DNA of 64,000 bases from Candidatus Litorirhabdus singularis (GCF_026262625.1 NZ_SHNN01000007.1:1-64000); one strand, 5' to 3'. Shown: positions 1 through 9,631, counted from the first letter of the stretch. Numbers and translations: made by a program. The notes: generated by a model from the letters alone, not told the origin.

Positions 1-116
1 AAGAGAAATACACTCCACAAGTGCCCACACATCTGTCTTTATCTTCTTGTTAAACAACTCTGCAAGCCGCTGGGACCGCAGTTCGATTCAGGGATTGCCC
101 CGAACCAAGGAGGCGT
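1..116 (-). promoter_or_regulatory. Leader of a ribosomal RNA operon (16S gene lies beyond the left edge)
   Basis: Read on the minus strand, this is the transcribed leader of an rrn operon. Positions 60-48 read GAGTTGTTTAACA, close to the boxA antitermination element (TGCTCTTTAACA). Positions 31-20 read TGTGTGGGCACT, identical as I recall it to the boxC-like segment of the E. coli rrn leader, at similar spacing after boxA. NusB/NusE would load at boxA and keep polymerase Rho-resistant. The 16S gene itself is not in the window. The position downstream of tyrS matches Pseudomonas, where an rRNA operon follows tyrS. Confidence 0.85.
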
Positions 117-144
117 ATTATACGTATAAGCGAGGGCTTGGCAA
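117..144 (-). promoter_or_regulatory. rrn P1-type sigma-70 promoter
   Basis: On the minus strand, TTGCCA (144-139) and a perfect TATAAT (122-117) are separated by exactly 16 bp, the spacing typical of rRNA P1 promoters. A GC-rich discriminator follows the -10. The DNA just upstream (about 145-185) is AT-rich and could serve as an UP element. Transcription should start near position 110 and run left into the leader with boxA and boxC. The UP element and start site are inferred; the hexamers are seen directly. Confidence 0.85.
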
Positions 145-212
145 CAGCCAATTCAACTTAATTTCAATAGATTCGAAAAAGACCTGCAGGTGAGGCTAAG
201 CAATTGAAATTT

Positions 213-253
213 ATAGCTTAATTAATAACCAAGTTGACTACTAATTAAGCTAT
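213..253 (-). terminator. AT-rich inverted repeat just after tyrS, possible terminator
   Basis: A perfect 12-bp inverted repeat (213-224 against 242-253, ATAGCTTAATTA in the left arm) surrounds a 17-base loop, starting 11 bases after the tyrS stop codon. The stem is AT-rich and is followed on the minus strand only by AAATTT, so it is not a classic intrinsic terminator. It sits between tyrS and the rrn promoter and could separate the two units, or be a protein-binding dyad. Confidence 0.4.
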
Positions 254-263
254 CACTCGGCTT

Positions 264-1565
264 TCAGCTGACTTCGTACAAGTGGTACTTCTTTTTACCT
301 AACTTCACTAGATAAAAGCGCCCGTAGAGCGCCTCGTCGGCACCAAAACAGGCAGCGGGATTCATATTGTCCTCCCAACACAGCGCCCTGCCATTGACTG
401 TGACAGCCTCACGCCCTAATGCATCTTTAACCTGCTTGCCAGAACCCGCCAAACCACTGTCAGTTAGCACCTGACTCAAGGAGCCTTCCTGTAATTGAGC
501 GCGGCTCAATTGTGAGGAAGGTAAACCGTCCAGACGCAACTGCAGCACATCGTTCTCAGACAGGGCTGCACTATCACCACTGAACAAGGCCTCGGTAATG
601 CGCTGGGCAGCGAGCAAGCCGGTATCGCCATGTACCAGGCTAGTAACATCTTCCGCCAATAGCCGTTGCCCTTCAGGACGACCTTCGCGACTGGCGTCGG
701 CGGCCTCGATATCTGCAATCTCTGCGAGCGGTCTAAAACTGAAGTAGCGCAGAAACTTGTAGACGTCAGCGTCGGCGGTATTCATCCAGAACTGATAGAA
801 GGCATAAGGTGAAGTTCGCTGGGCATCAAGCCACACCGTGCCTGATTCTGTCTTACCGAATTTAGTACCATCGGATTTGGTGACCAAGGGCACCGTCAAG
901 CCAAATACCTGCGCGCCATTCATACGCCGGGTCAGGTCGATGCCACCGGTGATATTGCCCCACTGATCAGAGCCACCTATTTGTAGCGTACAACCGTGGC
1001 GCCGGTTCAGCTCCGAAAAGTCGTAGGACTGCATTAACATATAGGAGAACTCGGTAAAGCTAATACCAGTGCCCTCGCGCTCAAGTCGCTGTTTGACTGA
1101 CTCTTTCTGAATCATGGCATTGACTGAAAAATGCTTACCCACGTCGCGCAGAAAACTCAGCGCATCCATGCCCGCCATCCAGTCGAGGTTATTCACCACC
1201 TCGGCGGCATTAGTAGATGCATCAAAATCGATAAACTGGCTAACCTGATCACGAATCTTCTGCGCCCAGTCGGCTATTACATCGGTAGTGTTGAGAGAAC
1301 GCTCTTGAGCTTTGAAGCTGGGGTCTCCGATCATGCCGGTGGCGCCCCCCACCAAAGCAATGGGCTTGTGGCCCGCCTGCTGGAAGCGCCGCAGCATCAA
1401 TAGCGGCACCAGGTGACCGATGTGCAGACTGTCGGCGGTGGGGTCGAAGCCACAATAGAGTGTGCGCGAGCCGGAGGCCAAATGCTCAATCAACGCATCC
1501 TCACCCGCCAGCTGAAATATCAACTCGCGTGCGGTAAGGTCTTCAATAAGGGCACTGCTTTCCAT
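264..1565 (-). CDS. tyrS: Tyrosyl-tRNA synthetase
   Basis: Class I aminoacyl-tRNA synthetase that activates tyrosine and charges tRNA-Tyr in the cytoplasm. The 433-residue product has the HIGH motif (residues 48-51) in the Rossmann catalytic domain, a KFGKT version of the KMSKS loop near residue 235, and a C-terminal S4-like RNA-binding domain (about 370-430) ending in [12 protein letters not shown]. Length fits the TyrS family. It is divergent from the M23 peptidase gene and leads toward an rrn operon, as in Pseudomonas. A possible promoter lies between the two genes (TTGCAT-16 bp-TATCGT, about 1630-1603, minus strand), but the match is modest. Confidence 0.97.
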   Translation of the reverse strand: MESSALIEDLTARELIFQLAGEDALIEHLASGSRTLYCGFDPTADSLHIGHLVPLLMLRRFQQAGHKPIALVGGATGMIGDPSFKAQERSLNTTDVIADWAQKIRDQVSQFIDFDASTNAAEVVNNLDWMAGMDALSFLRDVGKHFSVNAMIQKESVKQRLEREGTGISFTEFSYMLMQSYDFSELNRRHGCTLQIGGSDQWGNITGGIDLTRRMNGAQVFGLTVPLVTKSDGTKFGKTESGTVWLDAQRTSPYAFYQFWMNTADADVYKFLRYFSFRPLAEIADIEAADASREGRPEGQRLLAEDVTSLVHGDTGLLAAQRITEALFSGDSAALSENDVLQLRLDGLPSSQLSRAQLQEGSLSQVLTDSGLAGSGKQVKDALGREAVTVNGRALCWEDNMNPAACFGADEALYGRFYLVKLGKKKYHLYEVS

Positions 1566-1675
1566 GGCCTGTATCCGGCAAAAATCGGTCGATTTGATGA
1601 TGCGCGAACGATACAGAAACCCGCATTAAATGCAAGTTTCCGTGACATTAGTCGATATTTCTGTTCACAAAATGT

Positions 1676-1684
1676 TGTTATACT
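1676..1684 (+). promoter_or_regulatory. Extended -10 promoter of the M23 peptidase-anmK operon
   Basis: TGTTATACT contains the TG dinucleotide of an extended -10 element followed by TATACT (1679-1684). No convincing -35 hexamer is visible at 16-18 bp, which extended -10 promoters can tolerate. Predicted start is near 1691, giving a leader of about 28 bases before the ATG at 1719. Confidence 0.45.
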
Positions 1685-1718
1685 AACTTTCAAATATTAG
1701 CTGCAATATCAACACACT

Positions 1719-3146
1719 ATGTTCAAAGCGAATAAGAAACGCGGAGCGACCAGCCGCACTGTAGAACAAACCGACGGGGTTCCGGCTTTCCGGCGCCGGC
1801 ACCTGGTGCTGGCATCTGCGGCGGCCCTCGGTCTTTCCGCCATCGTTTCCTTGAGCTCGGGCGATAGCAGCCCCGCGGTGGTCCCAGAACCGCTCGCTGA
1901 CGCAGCCCAGCAAGGCTCGCCAGCGGCAGACGACAAGCGCAAGGTTATTCCACTGCAAATCGCCCTGCCGGAGACTCTGGTACCTGATACGACCGCTGCC
2001 ATAGCTGTAGAGCCCATAGAGACTTGGCAGGACTTTGAAATTCGCAATGGCGACAGCCTGTCTATCGTCTTCCAGCGCGCGGGGCTCGATGATGGCGATG
2101 TCTACCACATTGTTAACAAAGCTGAAGGCGGCAAGTCGCTGACTCGCATCTTTCCCGGCCAAAGCCTTGGCTTTCAGCTCTCTGAGGAAGGCGAACTGCA
2201 AGCACTCAGGTACCAGAAATCACGCCTGGAGAGCGTCATTTATCGGCGTCAGGGTGGTAGCTATGACGTAGAGCAGATAACACAGACCCCTGAGCGCCAT
2301 CGCAGCTTTGCTTCCGCAACCATTAAGTCGTCATTATTCATGGCCGGCGACGATGCCGGCATGACCCAGAACACGATTATGGAACTCGCCAACATATTCG
2401 GCGGTGTTATCGACTTTGTACTAGACCCACGCACCGGCGATCATTTCCACGTACTCTATGAAGAGCTCTGGTTTGAAGGCGAGAAGCTGCGCGACGGGGA
2501 AATTCTGGCGGCCGAATTTGTTAACCGTGGCAAGCGCTACACCGCTTATCGTTACGTCGATGCCAATGGCAAGGTCGGCTATTTCTCGGAAGACGGCGTC
2601 AGCATGCGCAAGGCGTTCATGCTAGCGCCGGTTGATTTCACCCGAGTCAGCTCCAACTTTAACCTGAAGCGTTTGCATCCCATCTATAAGACAACCCGAC
2701 CGCATCGCGGCACTGATTACGCGGCTCCGCGCGGCACTCCCGTATTTGCAGCCGGCGATGGCAAAGTCACCGCCGCGGGTTACACCAAGGCCAATGGTAA
2801 CTACATTGTCATTCAGCATGGCCAGGCCTATACCACCAAGTATCTGCACCTGCATAAGCGCAGCGTCAAAAAGGGCAGCCGCGTTACCCAGCAGCAGGTC
2901 ATAGGAACGGTCGGATCCACCGGCGCTGCCACCGGGCCACACCTGCACTACGAATTTTTGATGAATGGGGTGCATCGCAATCCGCGCACCATCCACAAGA
3001 AGCTGCCCAAGGCCGTCAGTCTGGCGAGTGCAGAAATGTCTCGCTTTGAAGACCAGACTCGCAGCCTCACTATGCAGCTTGCATCCATTCGTCAGACCCA
3101 GTTGGCCAGCAACAGCGGACAATCAGGGCCCAGCAACAGTCTCTAG
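1719..3146 (+). CDS. M23 family murein DD-endopeptidase, MepM-like
   Basis: Zinc endopeptidase predicted to cut peptide cross-links in peptidoglycan to allow wall growth. The 475-residue protein has a basic N-terminus, one hydrophobic anchor (about residues 29-47), an OapA/LysM-like region around 95-135 with the pattern ENGDSL-like (IRNGDSLSIVF), and a C-terminal LytM/M23 domain. Metal ligands are visible as H329xxxD333 (HRGTD) and H408-L-H410 (PHLHY). It is divergent from tyrS and is followed 6 bases later by anmK, a murein-recycling kinase, so the pair is probably one operon linking wall cleavage with fragment reuse. The same pair lies next to tyrS in Pseudomonas. Confidence 0.92.
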   Translation: MFKANKKRGATSRTVEQTDGVPAFRRRHLVLASAAALGLSAIVSLSSGDSSPAVVPEPLADAAQQGSPAADDKRKVIPLQIALPETLVPDTTAAIAVEPIETWQDFEIRNGDSLSIVFQRAGLDDGDVYHIVNKAEGGKSLTRIFPGQSLGFQLSEEGELQALRYQKSRLESVIYRRQGGSYDVEQITQTPERHRSFASATIKSSLFMAGDDAGMTQNTIMELANIFGGVIDFVLDPRTGDHFHVLYEELWFEGEKLRDGEILAAEFVNRGKRYTAYRYVDANGKVGYFSEDGVSMRKAFMLAPVDFTRVSSNFNLKRLHPIYKTTRPHRGTDYAAPRGTPVFAAGDGKVTAAGYTKANGNYIVIQHGQAYTTKYLHLHKRSVKKGSRVTQQQVIGTVGSTGAATGPHLHYEFLMNGVHRNPRTIHKKLPKAVSLASAEMSRFEDQTRSLTMQLASIRQTQLASNSGQSGPSNSL

Positions 3147-3152
3147 ACGGGG

Positions 3153-4262
3153 ATGAAAGACTCTCTGCTGCTGGGGCTCATGTCGGGAACCAGCCTGGAT
3201 GCGGTAGATGCCGCTGTGCTGAAGATTGGCGCCAATGGCATGAGCCTGCAGGGCCACCTGAACTACCCGATCCCCCCGTCATTGCGCGCAGAAATAGCCG
3301 CCATTAGTCATGCCGGCGACAACGAAATTGAACGACTGGGACGTCTCGACCGACAGCTCGGAGAGTTGTTTGCAGCCGCTGCACTAGCACTGCTTGAACA
3401 CACAGGCATCCTTAAGCAGGAGGTACGCGCCATTGGTAGTCATGGCCAAACCATCCGCCATCGACCACCATCGGCGCAGGCAGGAGGGCCCGCCTTCACC
3501 CTGCAAATCGGCGACCCCAATTGCATTGCAGAGCTGACCGGTATCACCACCGTAGCCGATTTTCGGCGGCGCGATATTGCCGCCGGCGGTGAGGGAGCAC
3601 CTCTGGCACCAGCCTTTCATGCCGCTGCTTTTCATGCCCCAGGTATATTGCGAGCCTGCGTCAATATCGGTGGCCTTAGCAATGTCAGTCTACTCGACAC
3701 GCAATTGAGTGGCTTTGATACCGGCCCCGGTAATACCTTGCTCGATGCATGGATCGCGCGCCATAAGGGTCAGGCTTTCGATAACAATGGCGCATGGGCG
3801 GCGCGGGGCCAGGTGAGTACGCGCCTGCTAGAGCAGTTACTGCAACACCCCTATCTCCACCTACCGCCACCCAAGAGTACCGGCAAGGAAGATTTCAACC
3901 TGAACTGGCTGGACCAACAGATTTCAGTAGCCGCCTGCCACCAGCTGGCGCCAGTCGATGTACAGGCAACGTTGACCGAATATACTGCGCTTACTATCTC
4001 CGAGTGCTTACCCGCAACGGTACAAGAGGTCTACATGTGTGGAGGCGGCGCGCTGAACTCGCACCTGATGCAACGCCTGCAGGCACACTCCCCCACGGCA
4101 ACGGTTACTACGACCGGCGCACTTGGCATAGATCCACAATGGGTAGAGGCTGCCGCGTTTGCCTGGCTGGCGTTCCAGTGCCTGGAACATTTACCTGGCA
4201 ACAATTCAGGGGTTACTGGTGCGAGCGGACCAAGAGTTCTGGGGGGCGTTTTTCCCGCTTAG
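3153..4262 (+). CDS. anmK: Anhydro-N-acetylmuramic acid kinase
   Basis: Converts 1,6-anhydroMurNAc released from murein turnover into MurNAc-6-phosphate, cleaving the anhydro ring while phosphorylating with ATP. The 369-residue protein begins with the family signature GLMSGTSLDAVDAA (residues 8-21), carries the catalytic region ADFRRRDIAAGGEGAPL in the middle, and has the phosphate loop GFDTGPGNTLLDAW. Length is typical. It lies 6 bases after the M23 peptidase stop and is probably co-transcribed with it. AmgK and MurU, enzymes of the alternative MurNAc route, are also encoded here (39883-41573). Confidence 0.96.
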   Translation: MKDSLLLGLMSGTSLDAVDAAVLKIGANGMSLQGHLNYPIPPSLRAEIAAISHAGDNEIERLGRLDRQLGELFAAAALALLEHTGILKQEVRAIGSHGQTIRHRPPSAQAGGPAFTLQIGDPNCIAELTGITTVADFRRRDIAAGGEGAPLAPAFHAAAFHAPGILRACVNIGGLSNVSLLDTQLSGFDTGPGNTLLDAWIARHKGQAFDNNGAWAARGQVSTRLLEQLLQHPYLHLPPPKSTGKEDFNLNWLDQQISVAACHQLAPVDVQATLTEYTALTISECLPATVQEVYMCGGGALNSHLMQRLQAHSPTATVTTTGALGIDPQWVEAAAFAWLAFQCLEHLPGNNSGVTGASGPRVLGGVFPA

Positions 4263-4272
4263 GTCGCAGCGC

Positions 4273-4743
4273 CTAAAACCAGATATAGCCTTCCTCATCA
4301 AGCAACCGCTTTTCTTCCGCAGGGCCAAACGGAACGGTACCGATAAACGGAGGCAATTCCGCAGCGTTAACTTTGGCACCGCGCATCCAGGTCTCGCAGA
4401 CTTTCACATCGACCACGCCGAACGCTGAAAGTTGGGCCGCCAGATCCACCGTTTGTTTGTGTTGCTGATAGTTCTGCAACAGCAGCACAAAGACCTCGGG
4501 ACCGTGCAGCACCAGACGCACCGGTTGATCAGAGTGTAATGCCAGCGTGCCAGAATCGAACAATGCTTGCGACCGCTGCAGTGCGGCGAACAACTCAGCT
4601 TCAGTGTGCAGTTCTATTTCGGCCAGATAACGACGCGCATCATCGCCTTCAGCGTGCGCTATAGACCCGCAAAAACACAGCGCCAGCAGGCAAATCGCAA
4701 ACCAACGCCTAATCAGTGAATCAGACAGAAAAAGAAGAGCCAC
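4273..4743 (-). CDS. DsrE-like exported protein of unknown function
   Basis: I chose the GTG at 4743, which overlaps the end of erpA by 23 bases and gives a 156-residue protein with a clear signal peptide ([13 protein letters not shown] then SIAHA). The frame is open further upstream but only inside erpA. The mature part has alternating strands and helices and the segment [20 protein letters not shown] with one conserved-looking cysteine, which resembles the DsrE/DsrF-like sulfur-relay fold. An exported member would be unusual, since classical DsrE is cytoplasmic. Coupling to erpA suggests a link to iron-sulfur or sulfur metabolism, but the function is not known to me. Family assignment is tentative; the gene itself is well supported by position and signal peptide. 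Confidence 0.6.
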   Translation of the reverse strand: MALLFLSDSLIRRWFAICLLALCFCGSIAHAEGDDARRYLAEIELHTEAELFAALQRSQALFDSGTLALHSDQPVRLVLHGPEVFVLLLQNYQQHKQTVDLAAQLSAFGVVDVKVCETWMRGAKVNAAELPPFIGTVPFGPAEEKRLLDEEGYIWF

Positions 4744-5074
4744 AACCGCAAGTAGTCGTAGCATTGGGGTTAGAGACCAAAAACCTGGACCCTTCAAGGC
4801 CCTCGGTATAGTCGACTTCAGAACCCGCCAAATATTGATAGCTCATGGGGTCCACCAGCACAACAACGCCATCACGCTCTATCTGTGTGTCGTCGTCTGC
4901 CACCAGTTCGTCAAAGGTAAATCCGTAAGAGAACCCTGAACAACCACCGCCTGTGACGAATACCCGCAACTTGAGGTCAGTATTACCTTCCTCCTCAATC
5001 AAGGCTTGCACCTTGTGCACAGCGTTAGCGCTCAGCTGAACTGTGGTTGGATCGAATGTTTCCGCTACCGACAT
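4721..5074 (-). CDS. erpA: A-type iron-sulfur cluster insertion protein
   Basis: Carries and inserts Fe-S clusters into target apoproteins, including enzymes of isoprenoid synthesis. The 117-residue protein has the three A-type cysteines: C45 in [11 protein letters not shown], and C109 and C111 in TTCGCGSSF near the C-terminus. A good Shine-Dalgarno (GGAAG) precedes the ATG at 5074. It lies downstream of argC, the DUF6776 gene and the bactofilin gene on the same strand, the order seen in Pseudomonas. No Fe-S regulator site (IscR-like) was recognised upstream. Confidence 0.96.
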   Translation of the reverse strand: MSVAETFDPTTVQLSANAVHKVQALIEEEGNTDLKLRVFVTGGGCSGFSYGFTFDELVADDDTQIERDGVVVLVDPMSYQYLAGSEVDYTEGLEGSRFLVSNPNATTTCGCGSSFSV

Positions 5075-5145
5075 GCTACTTCCCCAATTAACGAGCGGGA
5101 ATTATGGATTACCTGAGTAAAACAGTCAACTTTTGCCGTCAACCG

Positions 5146-5580
5146 TTAATCGCTGGCTGTGGACTCAGAATCATAGGAATCCTGAACCGCGGCCTCACTC
5201 TCGGCAGCCGCATCTTCCGCGCCATGGCGCAGACTGCCGTTGACCTCTGCCCCAATCGCCATTTCTACCTGAGTGTAGTGAACATTACCCTGCACACGTG
5301 CTTTGGCGGCCAGTTCGAGGTGCTGGCTGGAGTAAACATCACCCACCACATCACCATTAATAATCACCGATGGCGCTCGAATCTCGCCCTCAACGCGACC
5401 CTGATCAATCACTCTGACTACCGCATCACGGTCCGGCACTGCCGTGACATTGCCACGGACTATACCCTCAACATCGAGGTTGCCGGAAAACGTAATGTCA
5501 CCGTCAATGCGAGACTCGCTGGAAATCAACGTAGTCGTGCTGGAATTTCCAAAACCGGATTTATCTTTACTGCCTAACAT
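5146..5580 (-). CDS. Bactofilin-family polymer-forming cytoskeletal protein
   Basis: Bactofilins self-assemble without nucleotides into filaments or membrane-bound sheets and organise cell-wall enzymes. The 144-residue product has the expected layout: a short polar N-terminus, a central right-handed beta-helix built of repeated Gly/Val/Asp-rich turns (about residues 20-120, for example GDITFSGNLDVEGIVRGNV and INGDVVGDVYS), and an acidic disordered tail. Its start lies 6 bases after the DUF6776 stop, so the two are surely co-expressed. Nearby murein genes (M23 peptidase, anmK) fit a cell-wall role, though that link is inferred. Confidence 0.9.
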   Translation of the reverse strand: MLGSKDKSGFGNSSTTTLISSESRIDGDITFSGNLDVEGIVRGNVTAVPDRDAVVRVIDQGRVEGEIRAPSVIINGDVVGDVYSSQHLELAAKARVQGNVHYTQVEMAIGAEVNGSLRHGAEDAAAESEAAVQDSYDSESTASD

Positions 5581-5586
5581 TTGATT

Positions 5587-6300
5587 CTACTCCTCTACAA
5601 CCCACGGGAACTCGCGGCTGAACTCGACTTTCGCGGGCTTCGTCGCCTTCGCATAGATTACCAGTTTACGCGGCACAAAACCTTCGGGCAGCTCTAGCTC
5701 GCCCTCGACTGCCTGAAAATATTTAAAGCGCAATTTGATATCTCTGCTGGGGACCTCGGCGGACAAATCCGACAACTCCAACTGTGTCGCAACCTCGCCT
5801 GCCGCACCTTCAACCTCGACCCGCAGTGTGCCGATCAGCAGCTGGTGCTTACGTGCACTCTGCTGGGCCAAAATTCGAAATTGATATCGCCCGGGCAATG
5901 CGCCCGCGCGTAAGTCGATAGAATGCACACTCAAACCCGACTCGAGTTCGTCCGGCGCCATCAGGCCTTTATAGAATTTCACGGCCCGATCCAACTCCAG
6001 CACTAATGCCTGCTGCTCGGCCAAATCCTGACGCACCAATTCCAGCGCATCCGACTCAATATCGTCACGCGTCTCGCGCATTACCCGCCACAGACGTTGC
6101 TGTTCCAGATCCGACTCGGTGGCCATGACTCGCTCGCGCAAGGTTTGCAGCTCATTGCTGTCTGTAAGTAGCCGATTCAGGCTGCCGTAAGCGCCAATAA
6201 AATAGCCGCCAATAAACAGCGCAGCCGCAGTAGTGGCGGTCAAAAATATCAGCCGGTAGCGATGATGCGGATGCTGCTGAACGACAACGGAGCGCCGCAT
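5587..6300 (-). CDS. Inner-membrane coiled-coil protein, DUF6776-like
   Basis: The 237-residue product has a short cytoplasmic basic N-terminus, one membrane segment (about residues 17-36, FLTATTAAALFIGGYFIGAY), a helical region rich in Leu, Glu and Gln with coiled-coil character (about 40-115), and a beta-rich C-terminal domain expected in the periplasm. No enzyme motif is visible. The ATG overlaps the argC stop as ATGA, and the bactofilin gene follows after 6 bases. A membrane partner or anchor for the bactofilin is a reasonable guess from position only. The same uncharacterised gene follows argC in many Pseudomonas-like genomes. Confidence 0.75.
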   Translation of the reverse strand: MRRSVVVQQHPHHRYRLIFLTATTAAALFIGGYFIGAYGSLNRLLTDSNELQTLRERVMATESDLEQQRLWRVMRETRDDIESDALELVRQDLAEQQALVLELDRAVKFYKGLMAPDELESGLSVHSIDLRAGALPGRYQFRILAQQSARKHQLLIGTLRVEVEGAAGEVATQLELSDLSAEVPSRDIKLRFKYFQAVEGELELPEGFVPRKLVIYAKATKPAKVEFSREFPWVVEE

Positions 6301-7328
6301 CAGGGTAGCAGGGCAACGTTTGCCAGGCCGGCTGTTTCAGGTTGCCCAAACATGATATTCAATGCCTGTATTGCCTGCCCGGAGGCACCCTTCACCAGGT
6401 TATCTATCACGCTCATTACCACCACCACATCGCGATCCTGCGGCCTCGCAACGGCCAGACGACAAACATTGGCACCGCGCACACTGCGAGTCTGCGGCAA
6501 TTGACCGGCGGGAAGCACGTCAACGAAAGGTTCGTCTCGGTAAAAGTCTTCAAACAACTGCTGCACATCCACATCCTTTGCCACTTTGGTATAAAGAGTG
6601 GCGTGAATACCCCGAATGATCGGCAACAAATGCGGCACAAAGGTCAACTGCACGCTCTCGCCCGCCGCGCGGGTCAGTTCCTGCTCAATTTCCGGCAAAT
6701 GCCGATGCCCGGCTACAGCATAGGCTTTAAAACTGTCCGCGGCTTCAGACAGGATGTTGTCCAGCTTACCCTGCCGACCCGCCCCACTGACGCCGGACGC
6801 CGCGTTGGCAACCAGATACGTCGGATCAGCCACACCCGCCTGGAGTAGCGGTAACAAGCCTAGCTGCACAGAAGTTGGATAGCAGCCGGCACAGGCAACC
6901 AACTGCGCTGTCGCTATCTGCTCCCGATACACTTCGGGCAGACCGTACACAGCTTGCTCTATAACCTCTGGGCAGGCATGCGGCTCGCCATACCATTGCG
7001 ACCACAACTCAGCATCACGCAGACGGAAGTCGGCTGACAAATCGATGACCCGAGTACCGAGTCGCAGTAGCTCAGGTACCGTATTCATGGCGACATTGTG
7101 TGGCGTCGCAAAAAACACCACATCACAGGCACCCAGCTCGGCCACGTCGGGTACCGTAAACTTGAGGTCATAAACACCACGCAGGTTTGGAAACAGCTCG
7201 TCCACACGGCGACCGGCCTCGGCCCTGGAGGTTATAGCCACGACCTCTACGCCAGGGTGCGCGGCCAAAAGCCGCAACAGCTCCACCCCGGTGTAACCCG
7301 TTCCCCCGACAATACCTGCCTTAATCAT
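6300..7328 (-). CDS. argC: N-acetyl-gamma-glutamyl-phosphate reductase
   Basis: NADPH-dependent reduction of N-acetylglutamyl-phosphate to the semialdehyde in arginine synthesis. Starting at the ATG at 7328, preceded by GGAGAAGG, gives 342 residues, the usual length; an in-frame upstream ATG at 7400 would add an atypical 24-residue leader. The N-terminus shows the dinucleotide-binding loop [14 protein letters not shown] and the catalytic cysteine lies in [10 protein letters not shown]. The stop codon overlaps the next gene start (ATGA). First gene of the argC to erpA run on the minus strand. Confidence 0.96.
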   Translation of the reverse strand: MIKAGIVGGTGYTGVELLRLLAAHPGVEVVAITSRAEAGRRVDELFPNLRGVYDLKFTVPDVAELGACDVVFFATPHNVAMNTVPELLRLGTRVIDLSADFRLRDAELWSQWYGEPHACPEVIEQAVYGLPEVYREQIATAQLVACAGCYPTSVQLGLLPLLQAGVADPTYLVANAASGVSGAGRQGKLDNILSEAADSFKAYAVAGHRHLPEIEQELTRAAGESVQLTFVPHLLPIIRGIHATLYTKVAKDVDVQQLFEDFYRDEPFVDVLPAGQLPQTRSVRGANVCRLAVARPQDRDVVVVMSVIDNLVKGASGQAIQALNIMFGQPETAGLANVALLP

Positions 7329-7443
7329 TACCTTCTCCAAACGTACACCCAGCACTCGCCAGCCTGCGCACAAAGCCATATAGTATAGAGATTTTGCCAA
7401 ACACAGGGGTGGTAATTTTGCCGCCCCGGACGGAAATTCACTG

Positions 7444-9153
7444 ATGCAGCTAGACCAACTTCGCGATTCGCTCGCTGATTACCGCTCCCTGCTGCCCTAC
7501 GGCATGTTGGGGATAGCGGCAGGTATTGTAGCCGCTGTTGTCGTACTAATGTTTGAGTATGCCATTACTGCCTTCTCTTTCTTCTGGCTGCAGCAAACTC
7601 AGGCACTGAGCTTTATGGAATTGCCTCTGTGGGCGCGGTTCTGCCTGCCCTTGGCTGGCGCGGCGATACTAGGCCTGATATTTCAGTCTTTGAAACCAAG
7701 CGACCGCGAGGTCGGGATCGTCCACGTGCTGTCACGCATGCACAGTCACTACGGCCAACTGCCCTGGCGCAATGCCATCGTCCAATTCATTGGCGGCATT
7801 GTGGCACTGGGCAGCGGCCAGTCAGGCGGCCGCGAAGGGCCTGGCGTACACCTGGGCGCCGCTATCAACAGTTTTGTCGCTCAGCGATTGGCGCTGCCGA
7901 ATAATAGTCAGCGTATTCTGATTGCCTGCGGTGCGGCCGCCAGTATCGCCAGCGCCTTCAATACGCCGTTGGCTGGCGTTATCTTTGCCATGGAAGTCAT
8001 TATTGCAGAATACACTGTCATCGGATTTACCCCGGTGATACTCGCCGCCATCAGTGCCACCACATTCACTCGCCTGGTGCGCATTGAAGAGCCCATTATG
8101 GCCTTTCCCGCTACCGTGGGCGTCAGCCTGCAAGAGCTTCCCTTTATCCTGCTGCTGGGGATTATTTGCGGCTGCGTGGTCGCGCTTTTTATCACGGTAA
8201 TGAAGCGCACTCTACGCACTAGCCATATCCCTATCTTCTGGCGATTTCTGGCGGCGGGCTTCATCACCGGGCTGATCGCCACCCAGCTGCCGCAGGTGCT
8301 CGGCTTCGGCTACGGCACGCTGGAGCAAGCCGTAGCCGGTAATATCCCATTAGTACTGCTGGTCACTATTGTCATGGCCAAGGTGCTCGCCACAGCAATC
8401 AGCGTGGGGGCTGGTATGCCCATCGGGCTCATTGCACCCAATCTTGTTATTGGTGGTTGCGTGGGCGCAGCGCTGGCCATTGTCAGTGACCTGCTGGTGC
8501 CGGGAGGTGCCAGCGATCCTGTGATTTACGTCATGCTGGGCATGGGCGCAGCCATGGCTGCCGTGCTCAACGCCCCACTGGCGGCCATTTTAGCGGTGGT
8601 AGAACTAAGCCAGAGTGTAAGTGTGGCATTCCCTTCGATGCTGGCAATCATTGCTGCCACGTTGACTCGCAGCAGCGCGTTCAAGTTGCCCGCCGCACAC
8701 CAGGTGGCACTCATCCATTTGCAGCGAGCGATCCCGGAAGATCCTATCAGCCAAATGTTGCACCAAACCAACGTGCTGACGGTAATGGAAAGAAATATAC
8801 AGGTGTTGCCGCACTTTCTGGATGCCCAGAGTGAGGAAGTCGCCGAGGGCAGCGGCTGGTTTTTGCTGCAGCGCGATGGCGAGTCAATGTACCTGATTCA
8901 AGGTGATGACCTCAGAAAGGCACTACTGGAAACGGATATGGCGGCTGGCGTCGACCTGACAGAACTGGACCTGAGACGCTGGAGTATTGCCAATCTCGGT
9001 CCCAGAGCGACCTTGCGGGAGGCGCTGGACACGCTACGCAACAACACAGTTGAAGCGCTGTTAGTAGAGGGCGCCAAGACTAAACAGGGGCCGTCTATTC
9101 GCGGAGTGGTTACCCGCGATACTATAGATCAGTTCTATTTGAGTAGGTTTTAG
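7444..9153 (+). CDS. CLC-family chloride channel/exchanger with C-terminal regulatory region
   Basis: Polytopic membrane protein (569 residues) of the CLC family, moving chloride or a similar anion, possibly coupled to protons. The gating-glutamate motif [12 protein letters not shown] is present (about residues 136-147). The usual GSGIPE motif is replaced by EVGIVHVL and the GxFxP motif by GMPIGLIAP, so selectivity may differ from ClcA. About ten hydrophobic segments span residues 15-420, followed by a soluble tail of about 140 residues that looks like a CBS-type module with weak motifs. It is divergent from argC and followed 9 bases later by hemJ. Confidence 0.85.
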   Translation: MQLDQLRDSLADYRSLLPYGMLGIAAGIVAAVVVLMFEYAITAFSFFWLQQTQALSFMELPLWARFCLPLAGAAILGLIFQSLKPSDREVGIVHVLSRMHSHYGQLPWRNAIVQFIGGIVALGSGQSGGREGPGVHLGAAINSFVAQRLALPNNSQRILIACGAAASIASAFNTPLAGVIFAMEVIIAEYTVIGFTPVILAAISATTFTRLVRIEEPIMAFPATVGVSLQELPFILLLGIICGCVVALFITVMKRTLRTSHIPIFWRFLAAGFITGLIATQLPQVLGFGYGTLEQAVAGNIPLVLLVTIVMAKVLATAISVGAGMPIGLIAPNLVIGGCVGAALAIVSDLLVPGGASDPVIYVMLGMGAAMAAVLNAPLAAILAVVELSQSVSVAFPSMLAIIAATLTRSSAFKLPAAHQVALIHLQRAIPEDPISQMLHQTNVLTVMERNIQVLPHFLDAQSEEVAEGSGWFLLQRDGESMYLIQGDDLRKALLETDMAAGVDLTELDLRRWSIANLGPRATLREALDTLRNNTVEALLVEGAKTKQGPSIRGVVTRDTIDQFYLSRF

Positions 9154-9162
9154 GGAGGCACT

Positions 9163-9582
9163 GTGCTCTGGGTCAAAGCATTTCATATCATTGCCGTCAT
9201 TTGCTGGTTTGCAGGTATCTTCTACCTGCCTCGCATCATGGTGTATTTCGCAGCCAGCGAGCACCCTCAGACGCGGCAACAATTGGCTATCATGGCGCGC
9301 AAACTATATCGATTTGTCACACCCATCGCAGTAATCGCTATTGTTCTGGGTTTGGTCCTGATGGCATTTAATCTGGACTATTACTGGCAAGCAAAATGGA
9401 TGTGGCTGAAATTGGCCGGGGTTGTTGCGCTGGTTGTATACCACGCTGTCTGCGGCCATTACGTGGCTGTCATGCAACAAGACAGCAACCATCATGGGCA
9501 CGTGTATTTTCGTATCTTCAACGAGGTGCCGGTGCTATTTCTGGTACTGATAGTAGTGTTGGTGGTGCTAAAGCCCTTCTGA
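9163..9582 (+). CDS. hemJ: Protoporphyrinogen IX oxidase, HemJ type
   Basis: Membrane enzyme that oxidises protoporphyrinogen IX to protoporphyrin IX in heme synthesis, in place of HemG or HemY. The 139-residue protein starts with GTG at 9163 and has four hydrophobic segments. Family features include [17 protein letters not shown] with its conserved His, [11 protein letters not shown], and [16 protein letters not shown]. Only 9 bases separate it from the CLC gene, and hemL and hemB follow on the same strand, making a small heme cluster that strengthens the assignment. Confidence 0.9.
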   Translation: MLWVKAFHIIAVICWFAGIFYLPRIMVYFAASEHPQTRQQLAIMARKLYRFVTPIAVIAIVLGLVLMAFNLDYYWQAKWMWLKLAGVVALVVYHAVCGHYVAVMQQDSNHHGHVYFRIFNEVPVLFLVLIVVLVVLKPF

Positions 9583-9631
9583 TACTGTCCCGGACCTGTC
9601 CCAGTTGACACTGGATATTCTCTACCATAGT

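Noticed and set aside
4255-4276. Bidirectional terminator between anmK and the DsrE-like gene
   Set aside because: Only a 5-bp TTAGG/CCTAA stem over the stop codon with four A/T residues; too weak to call.
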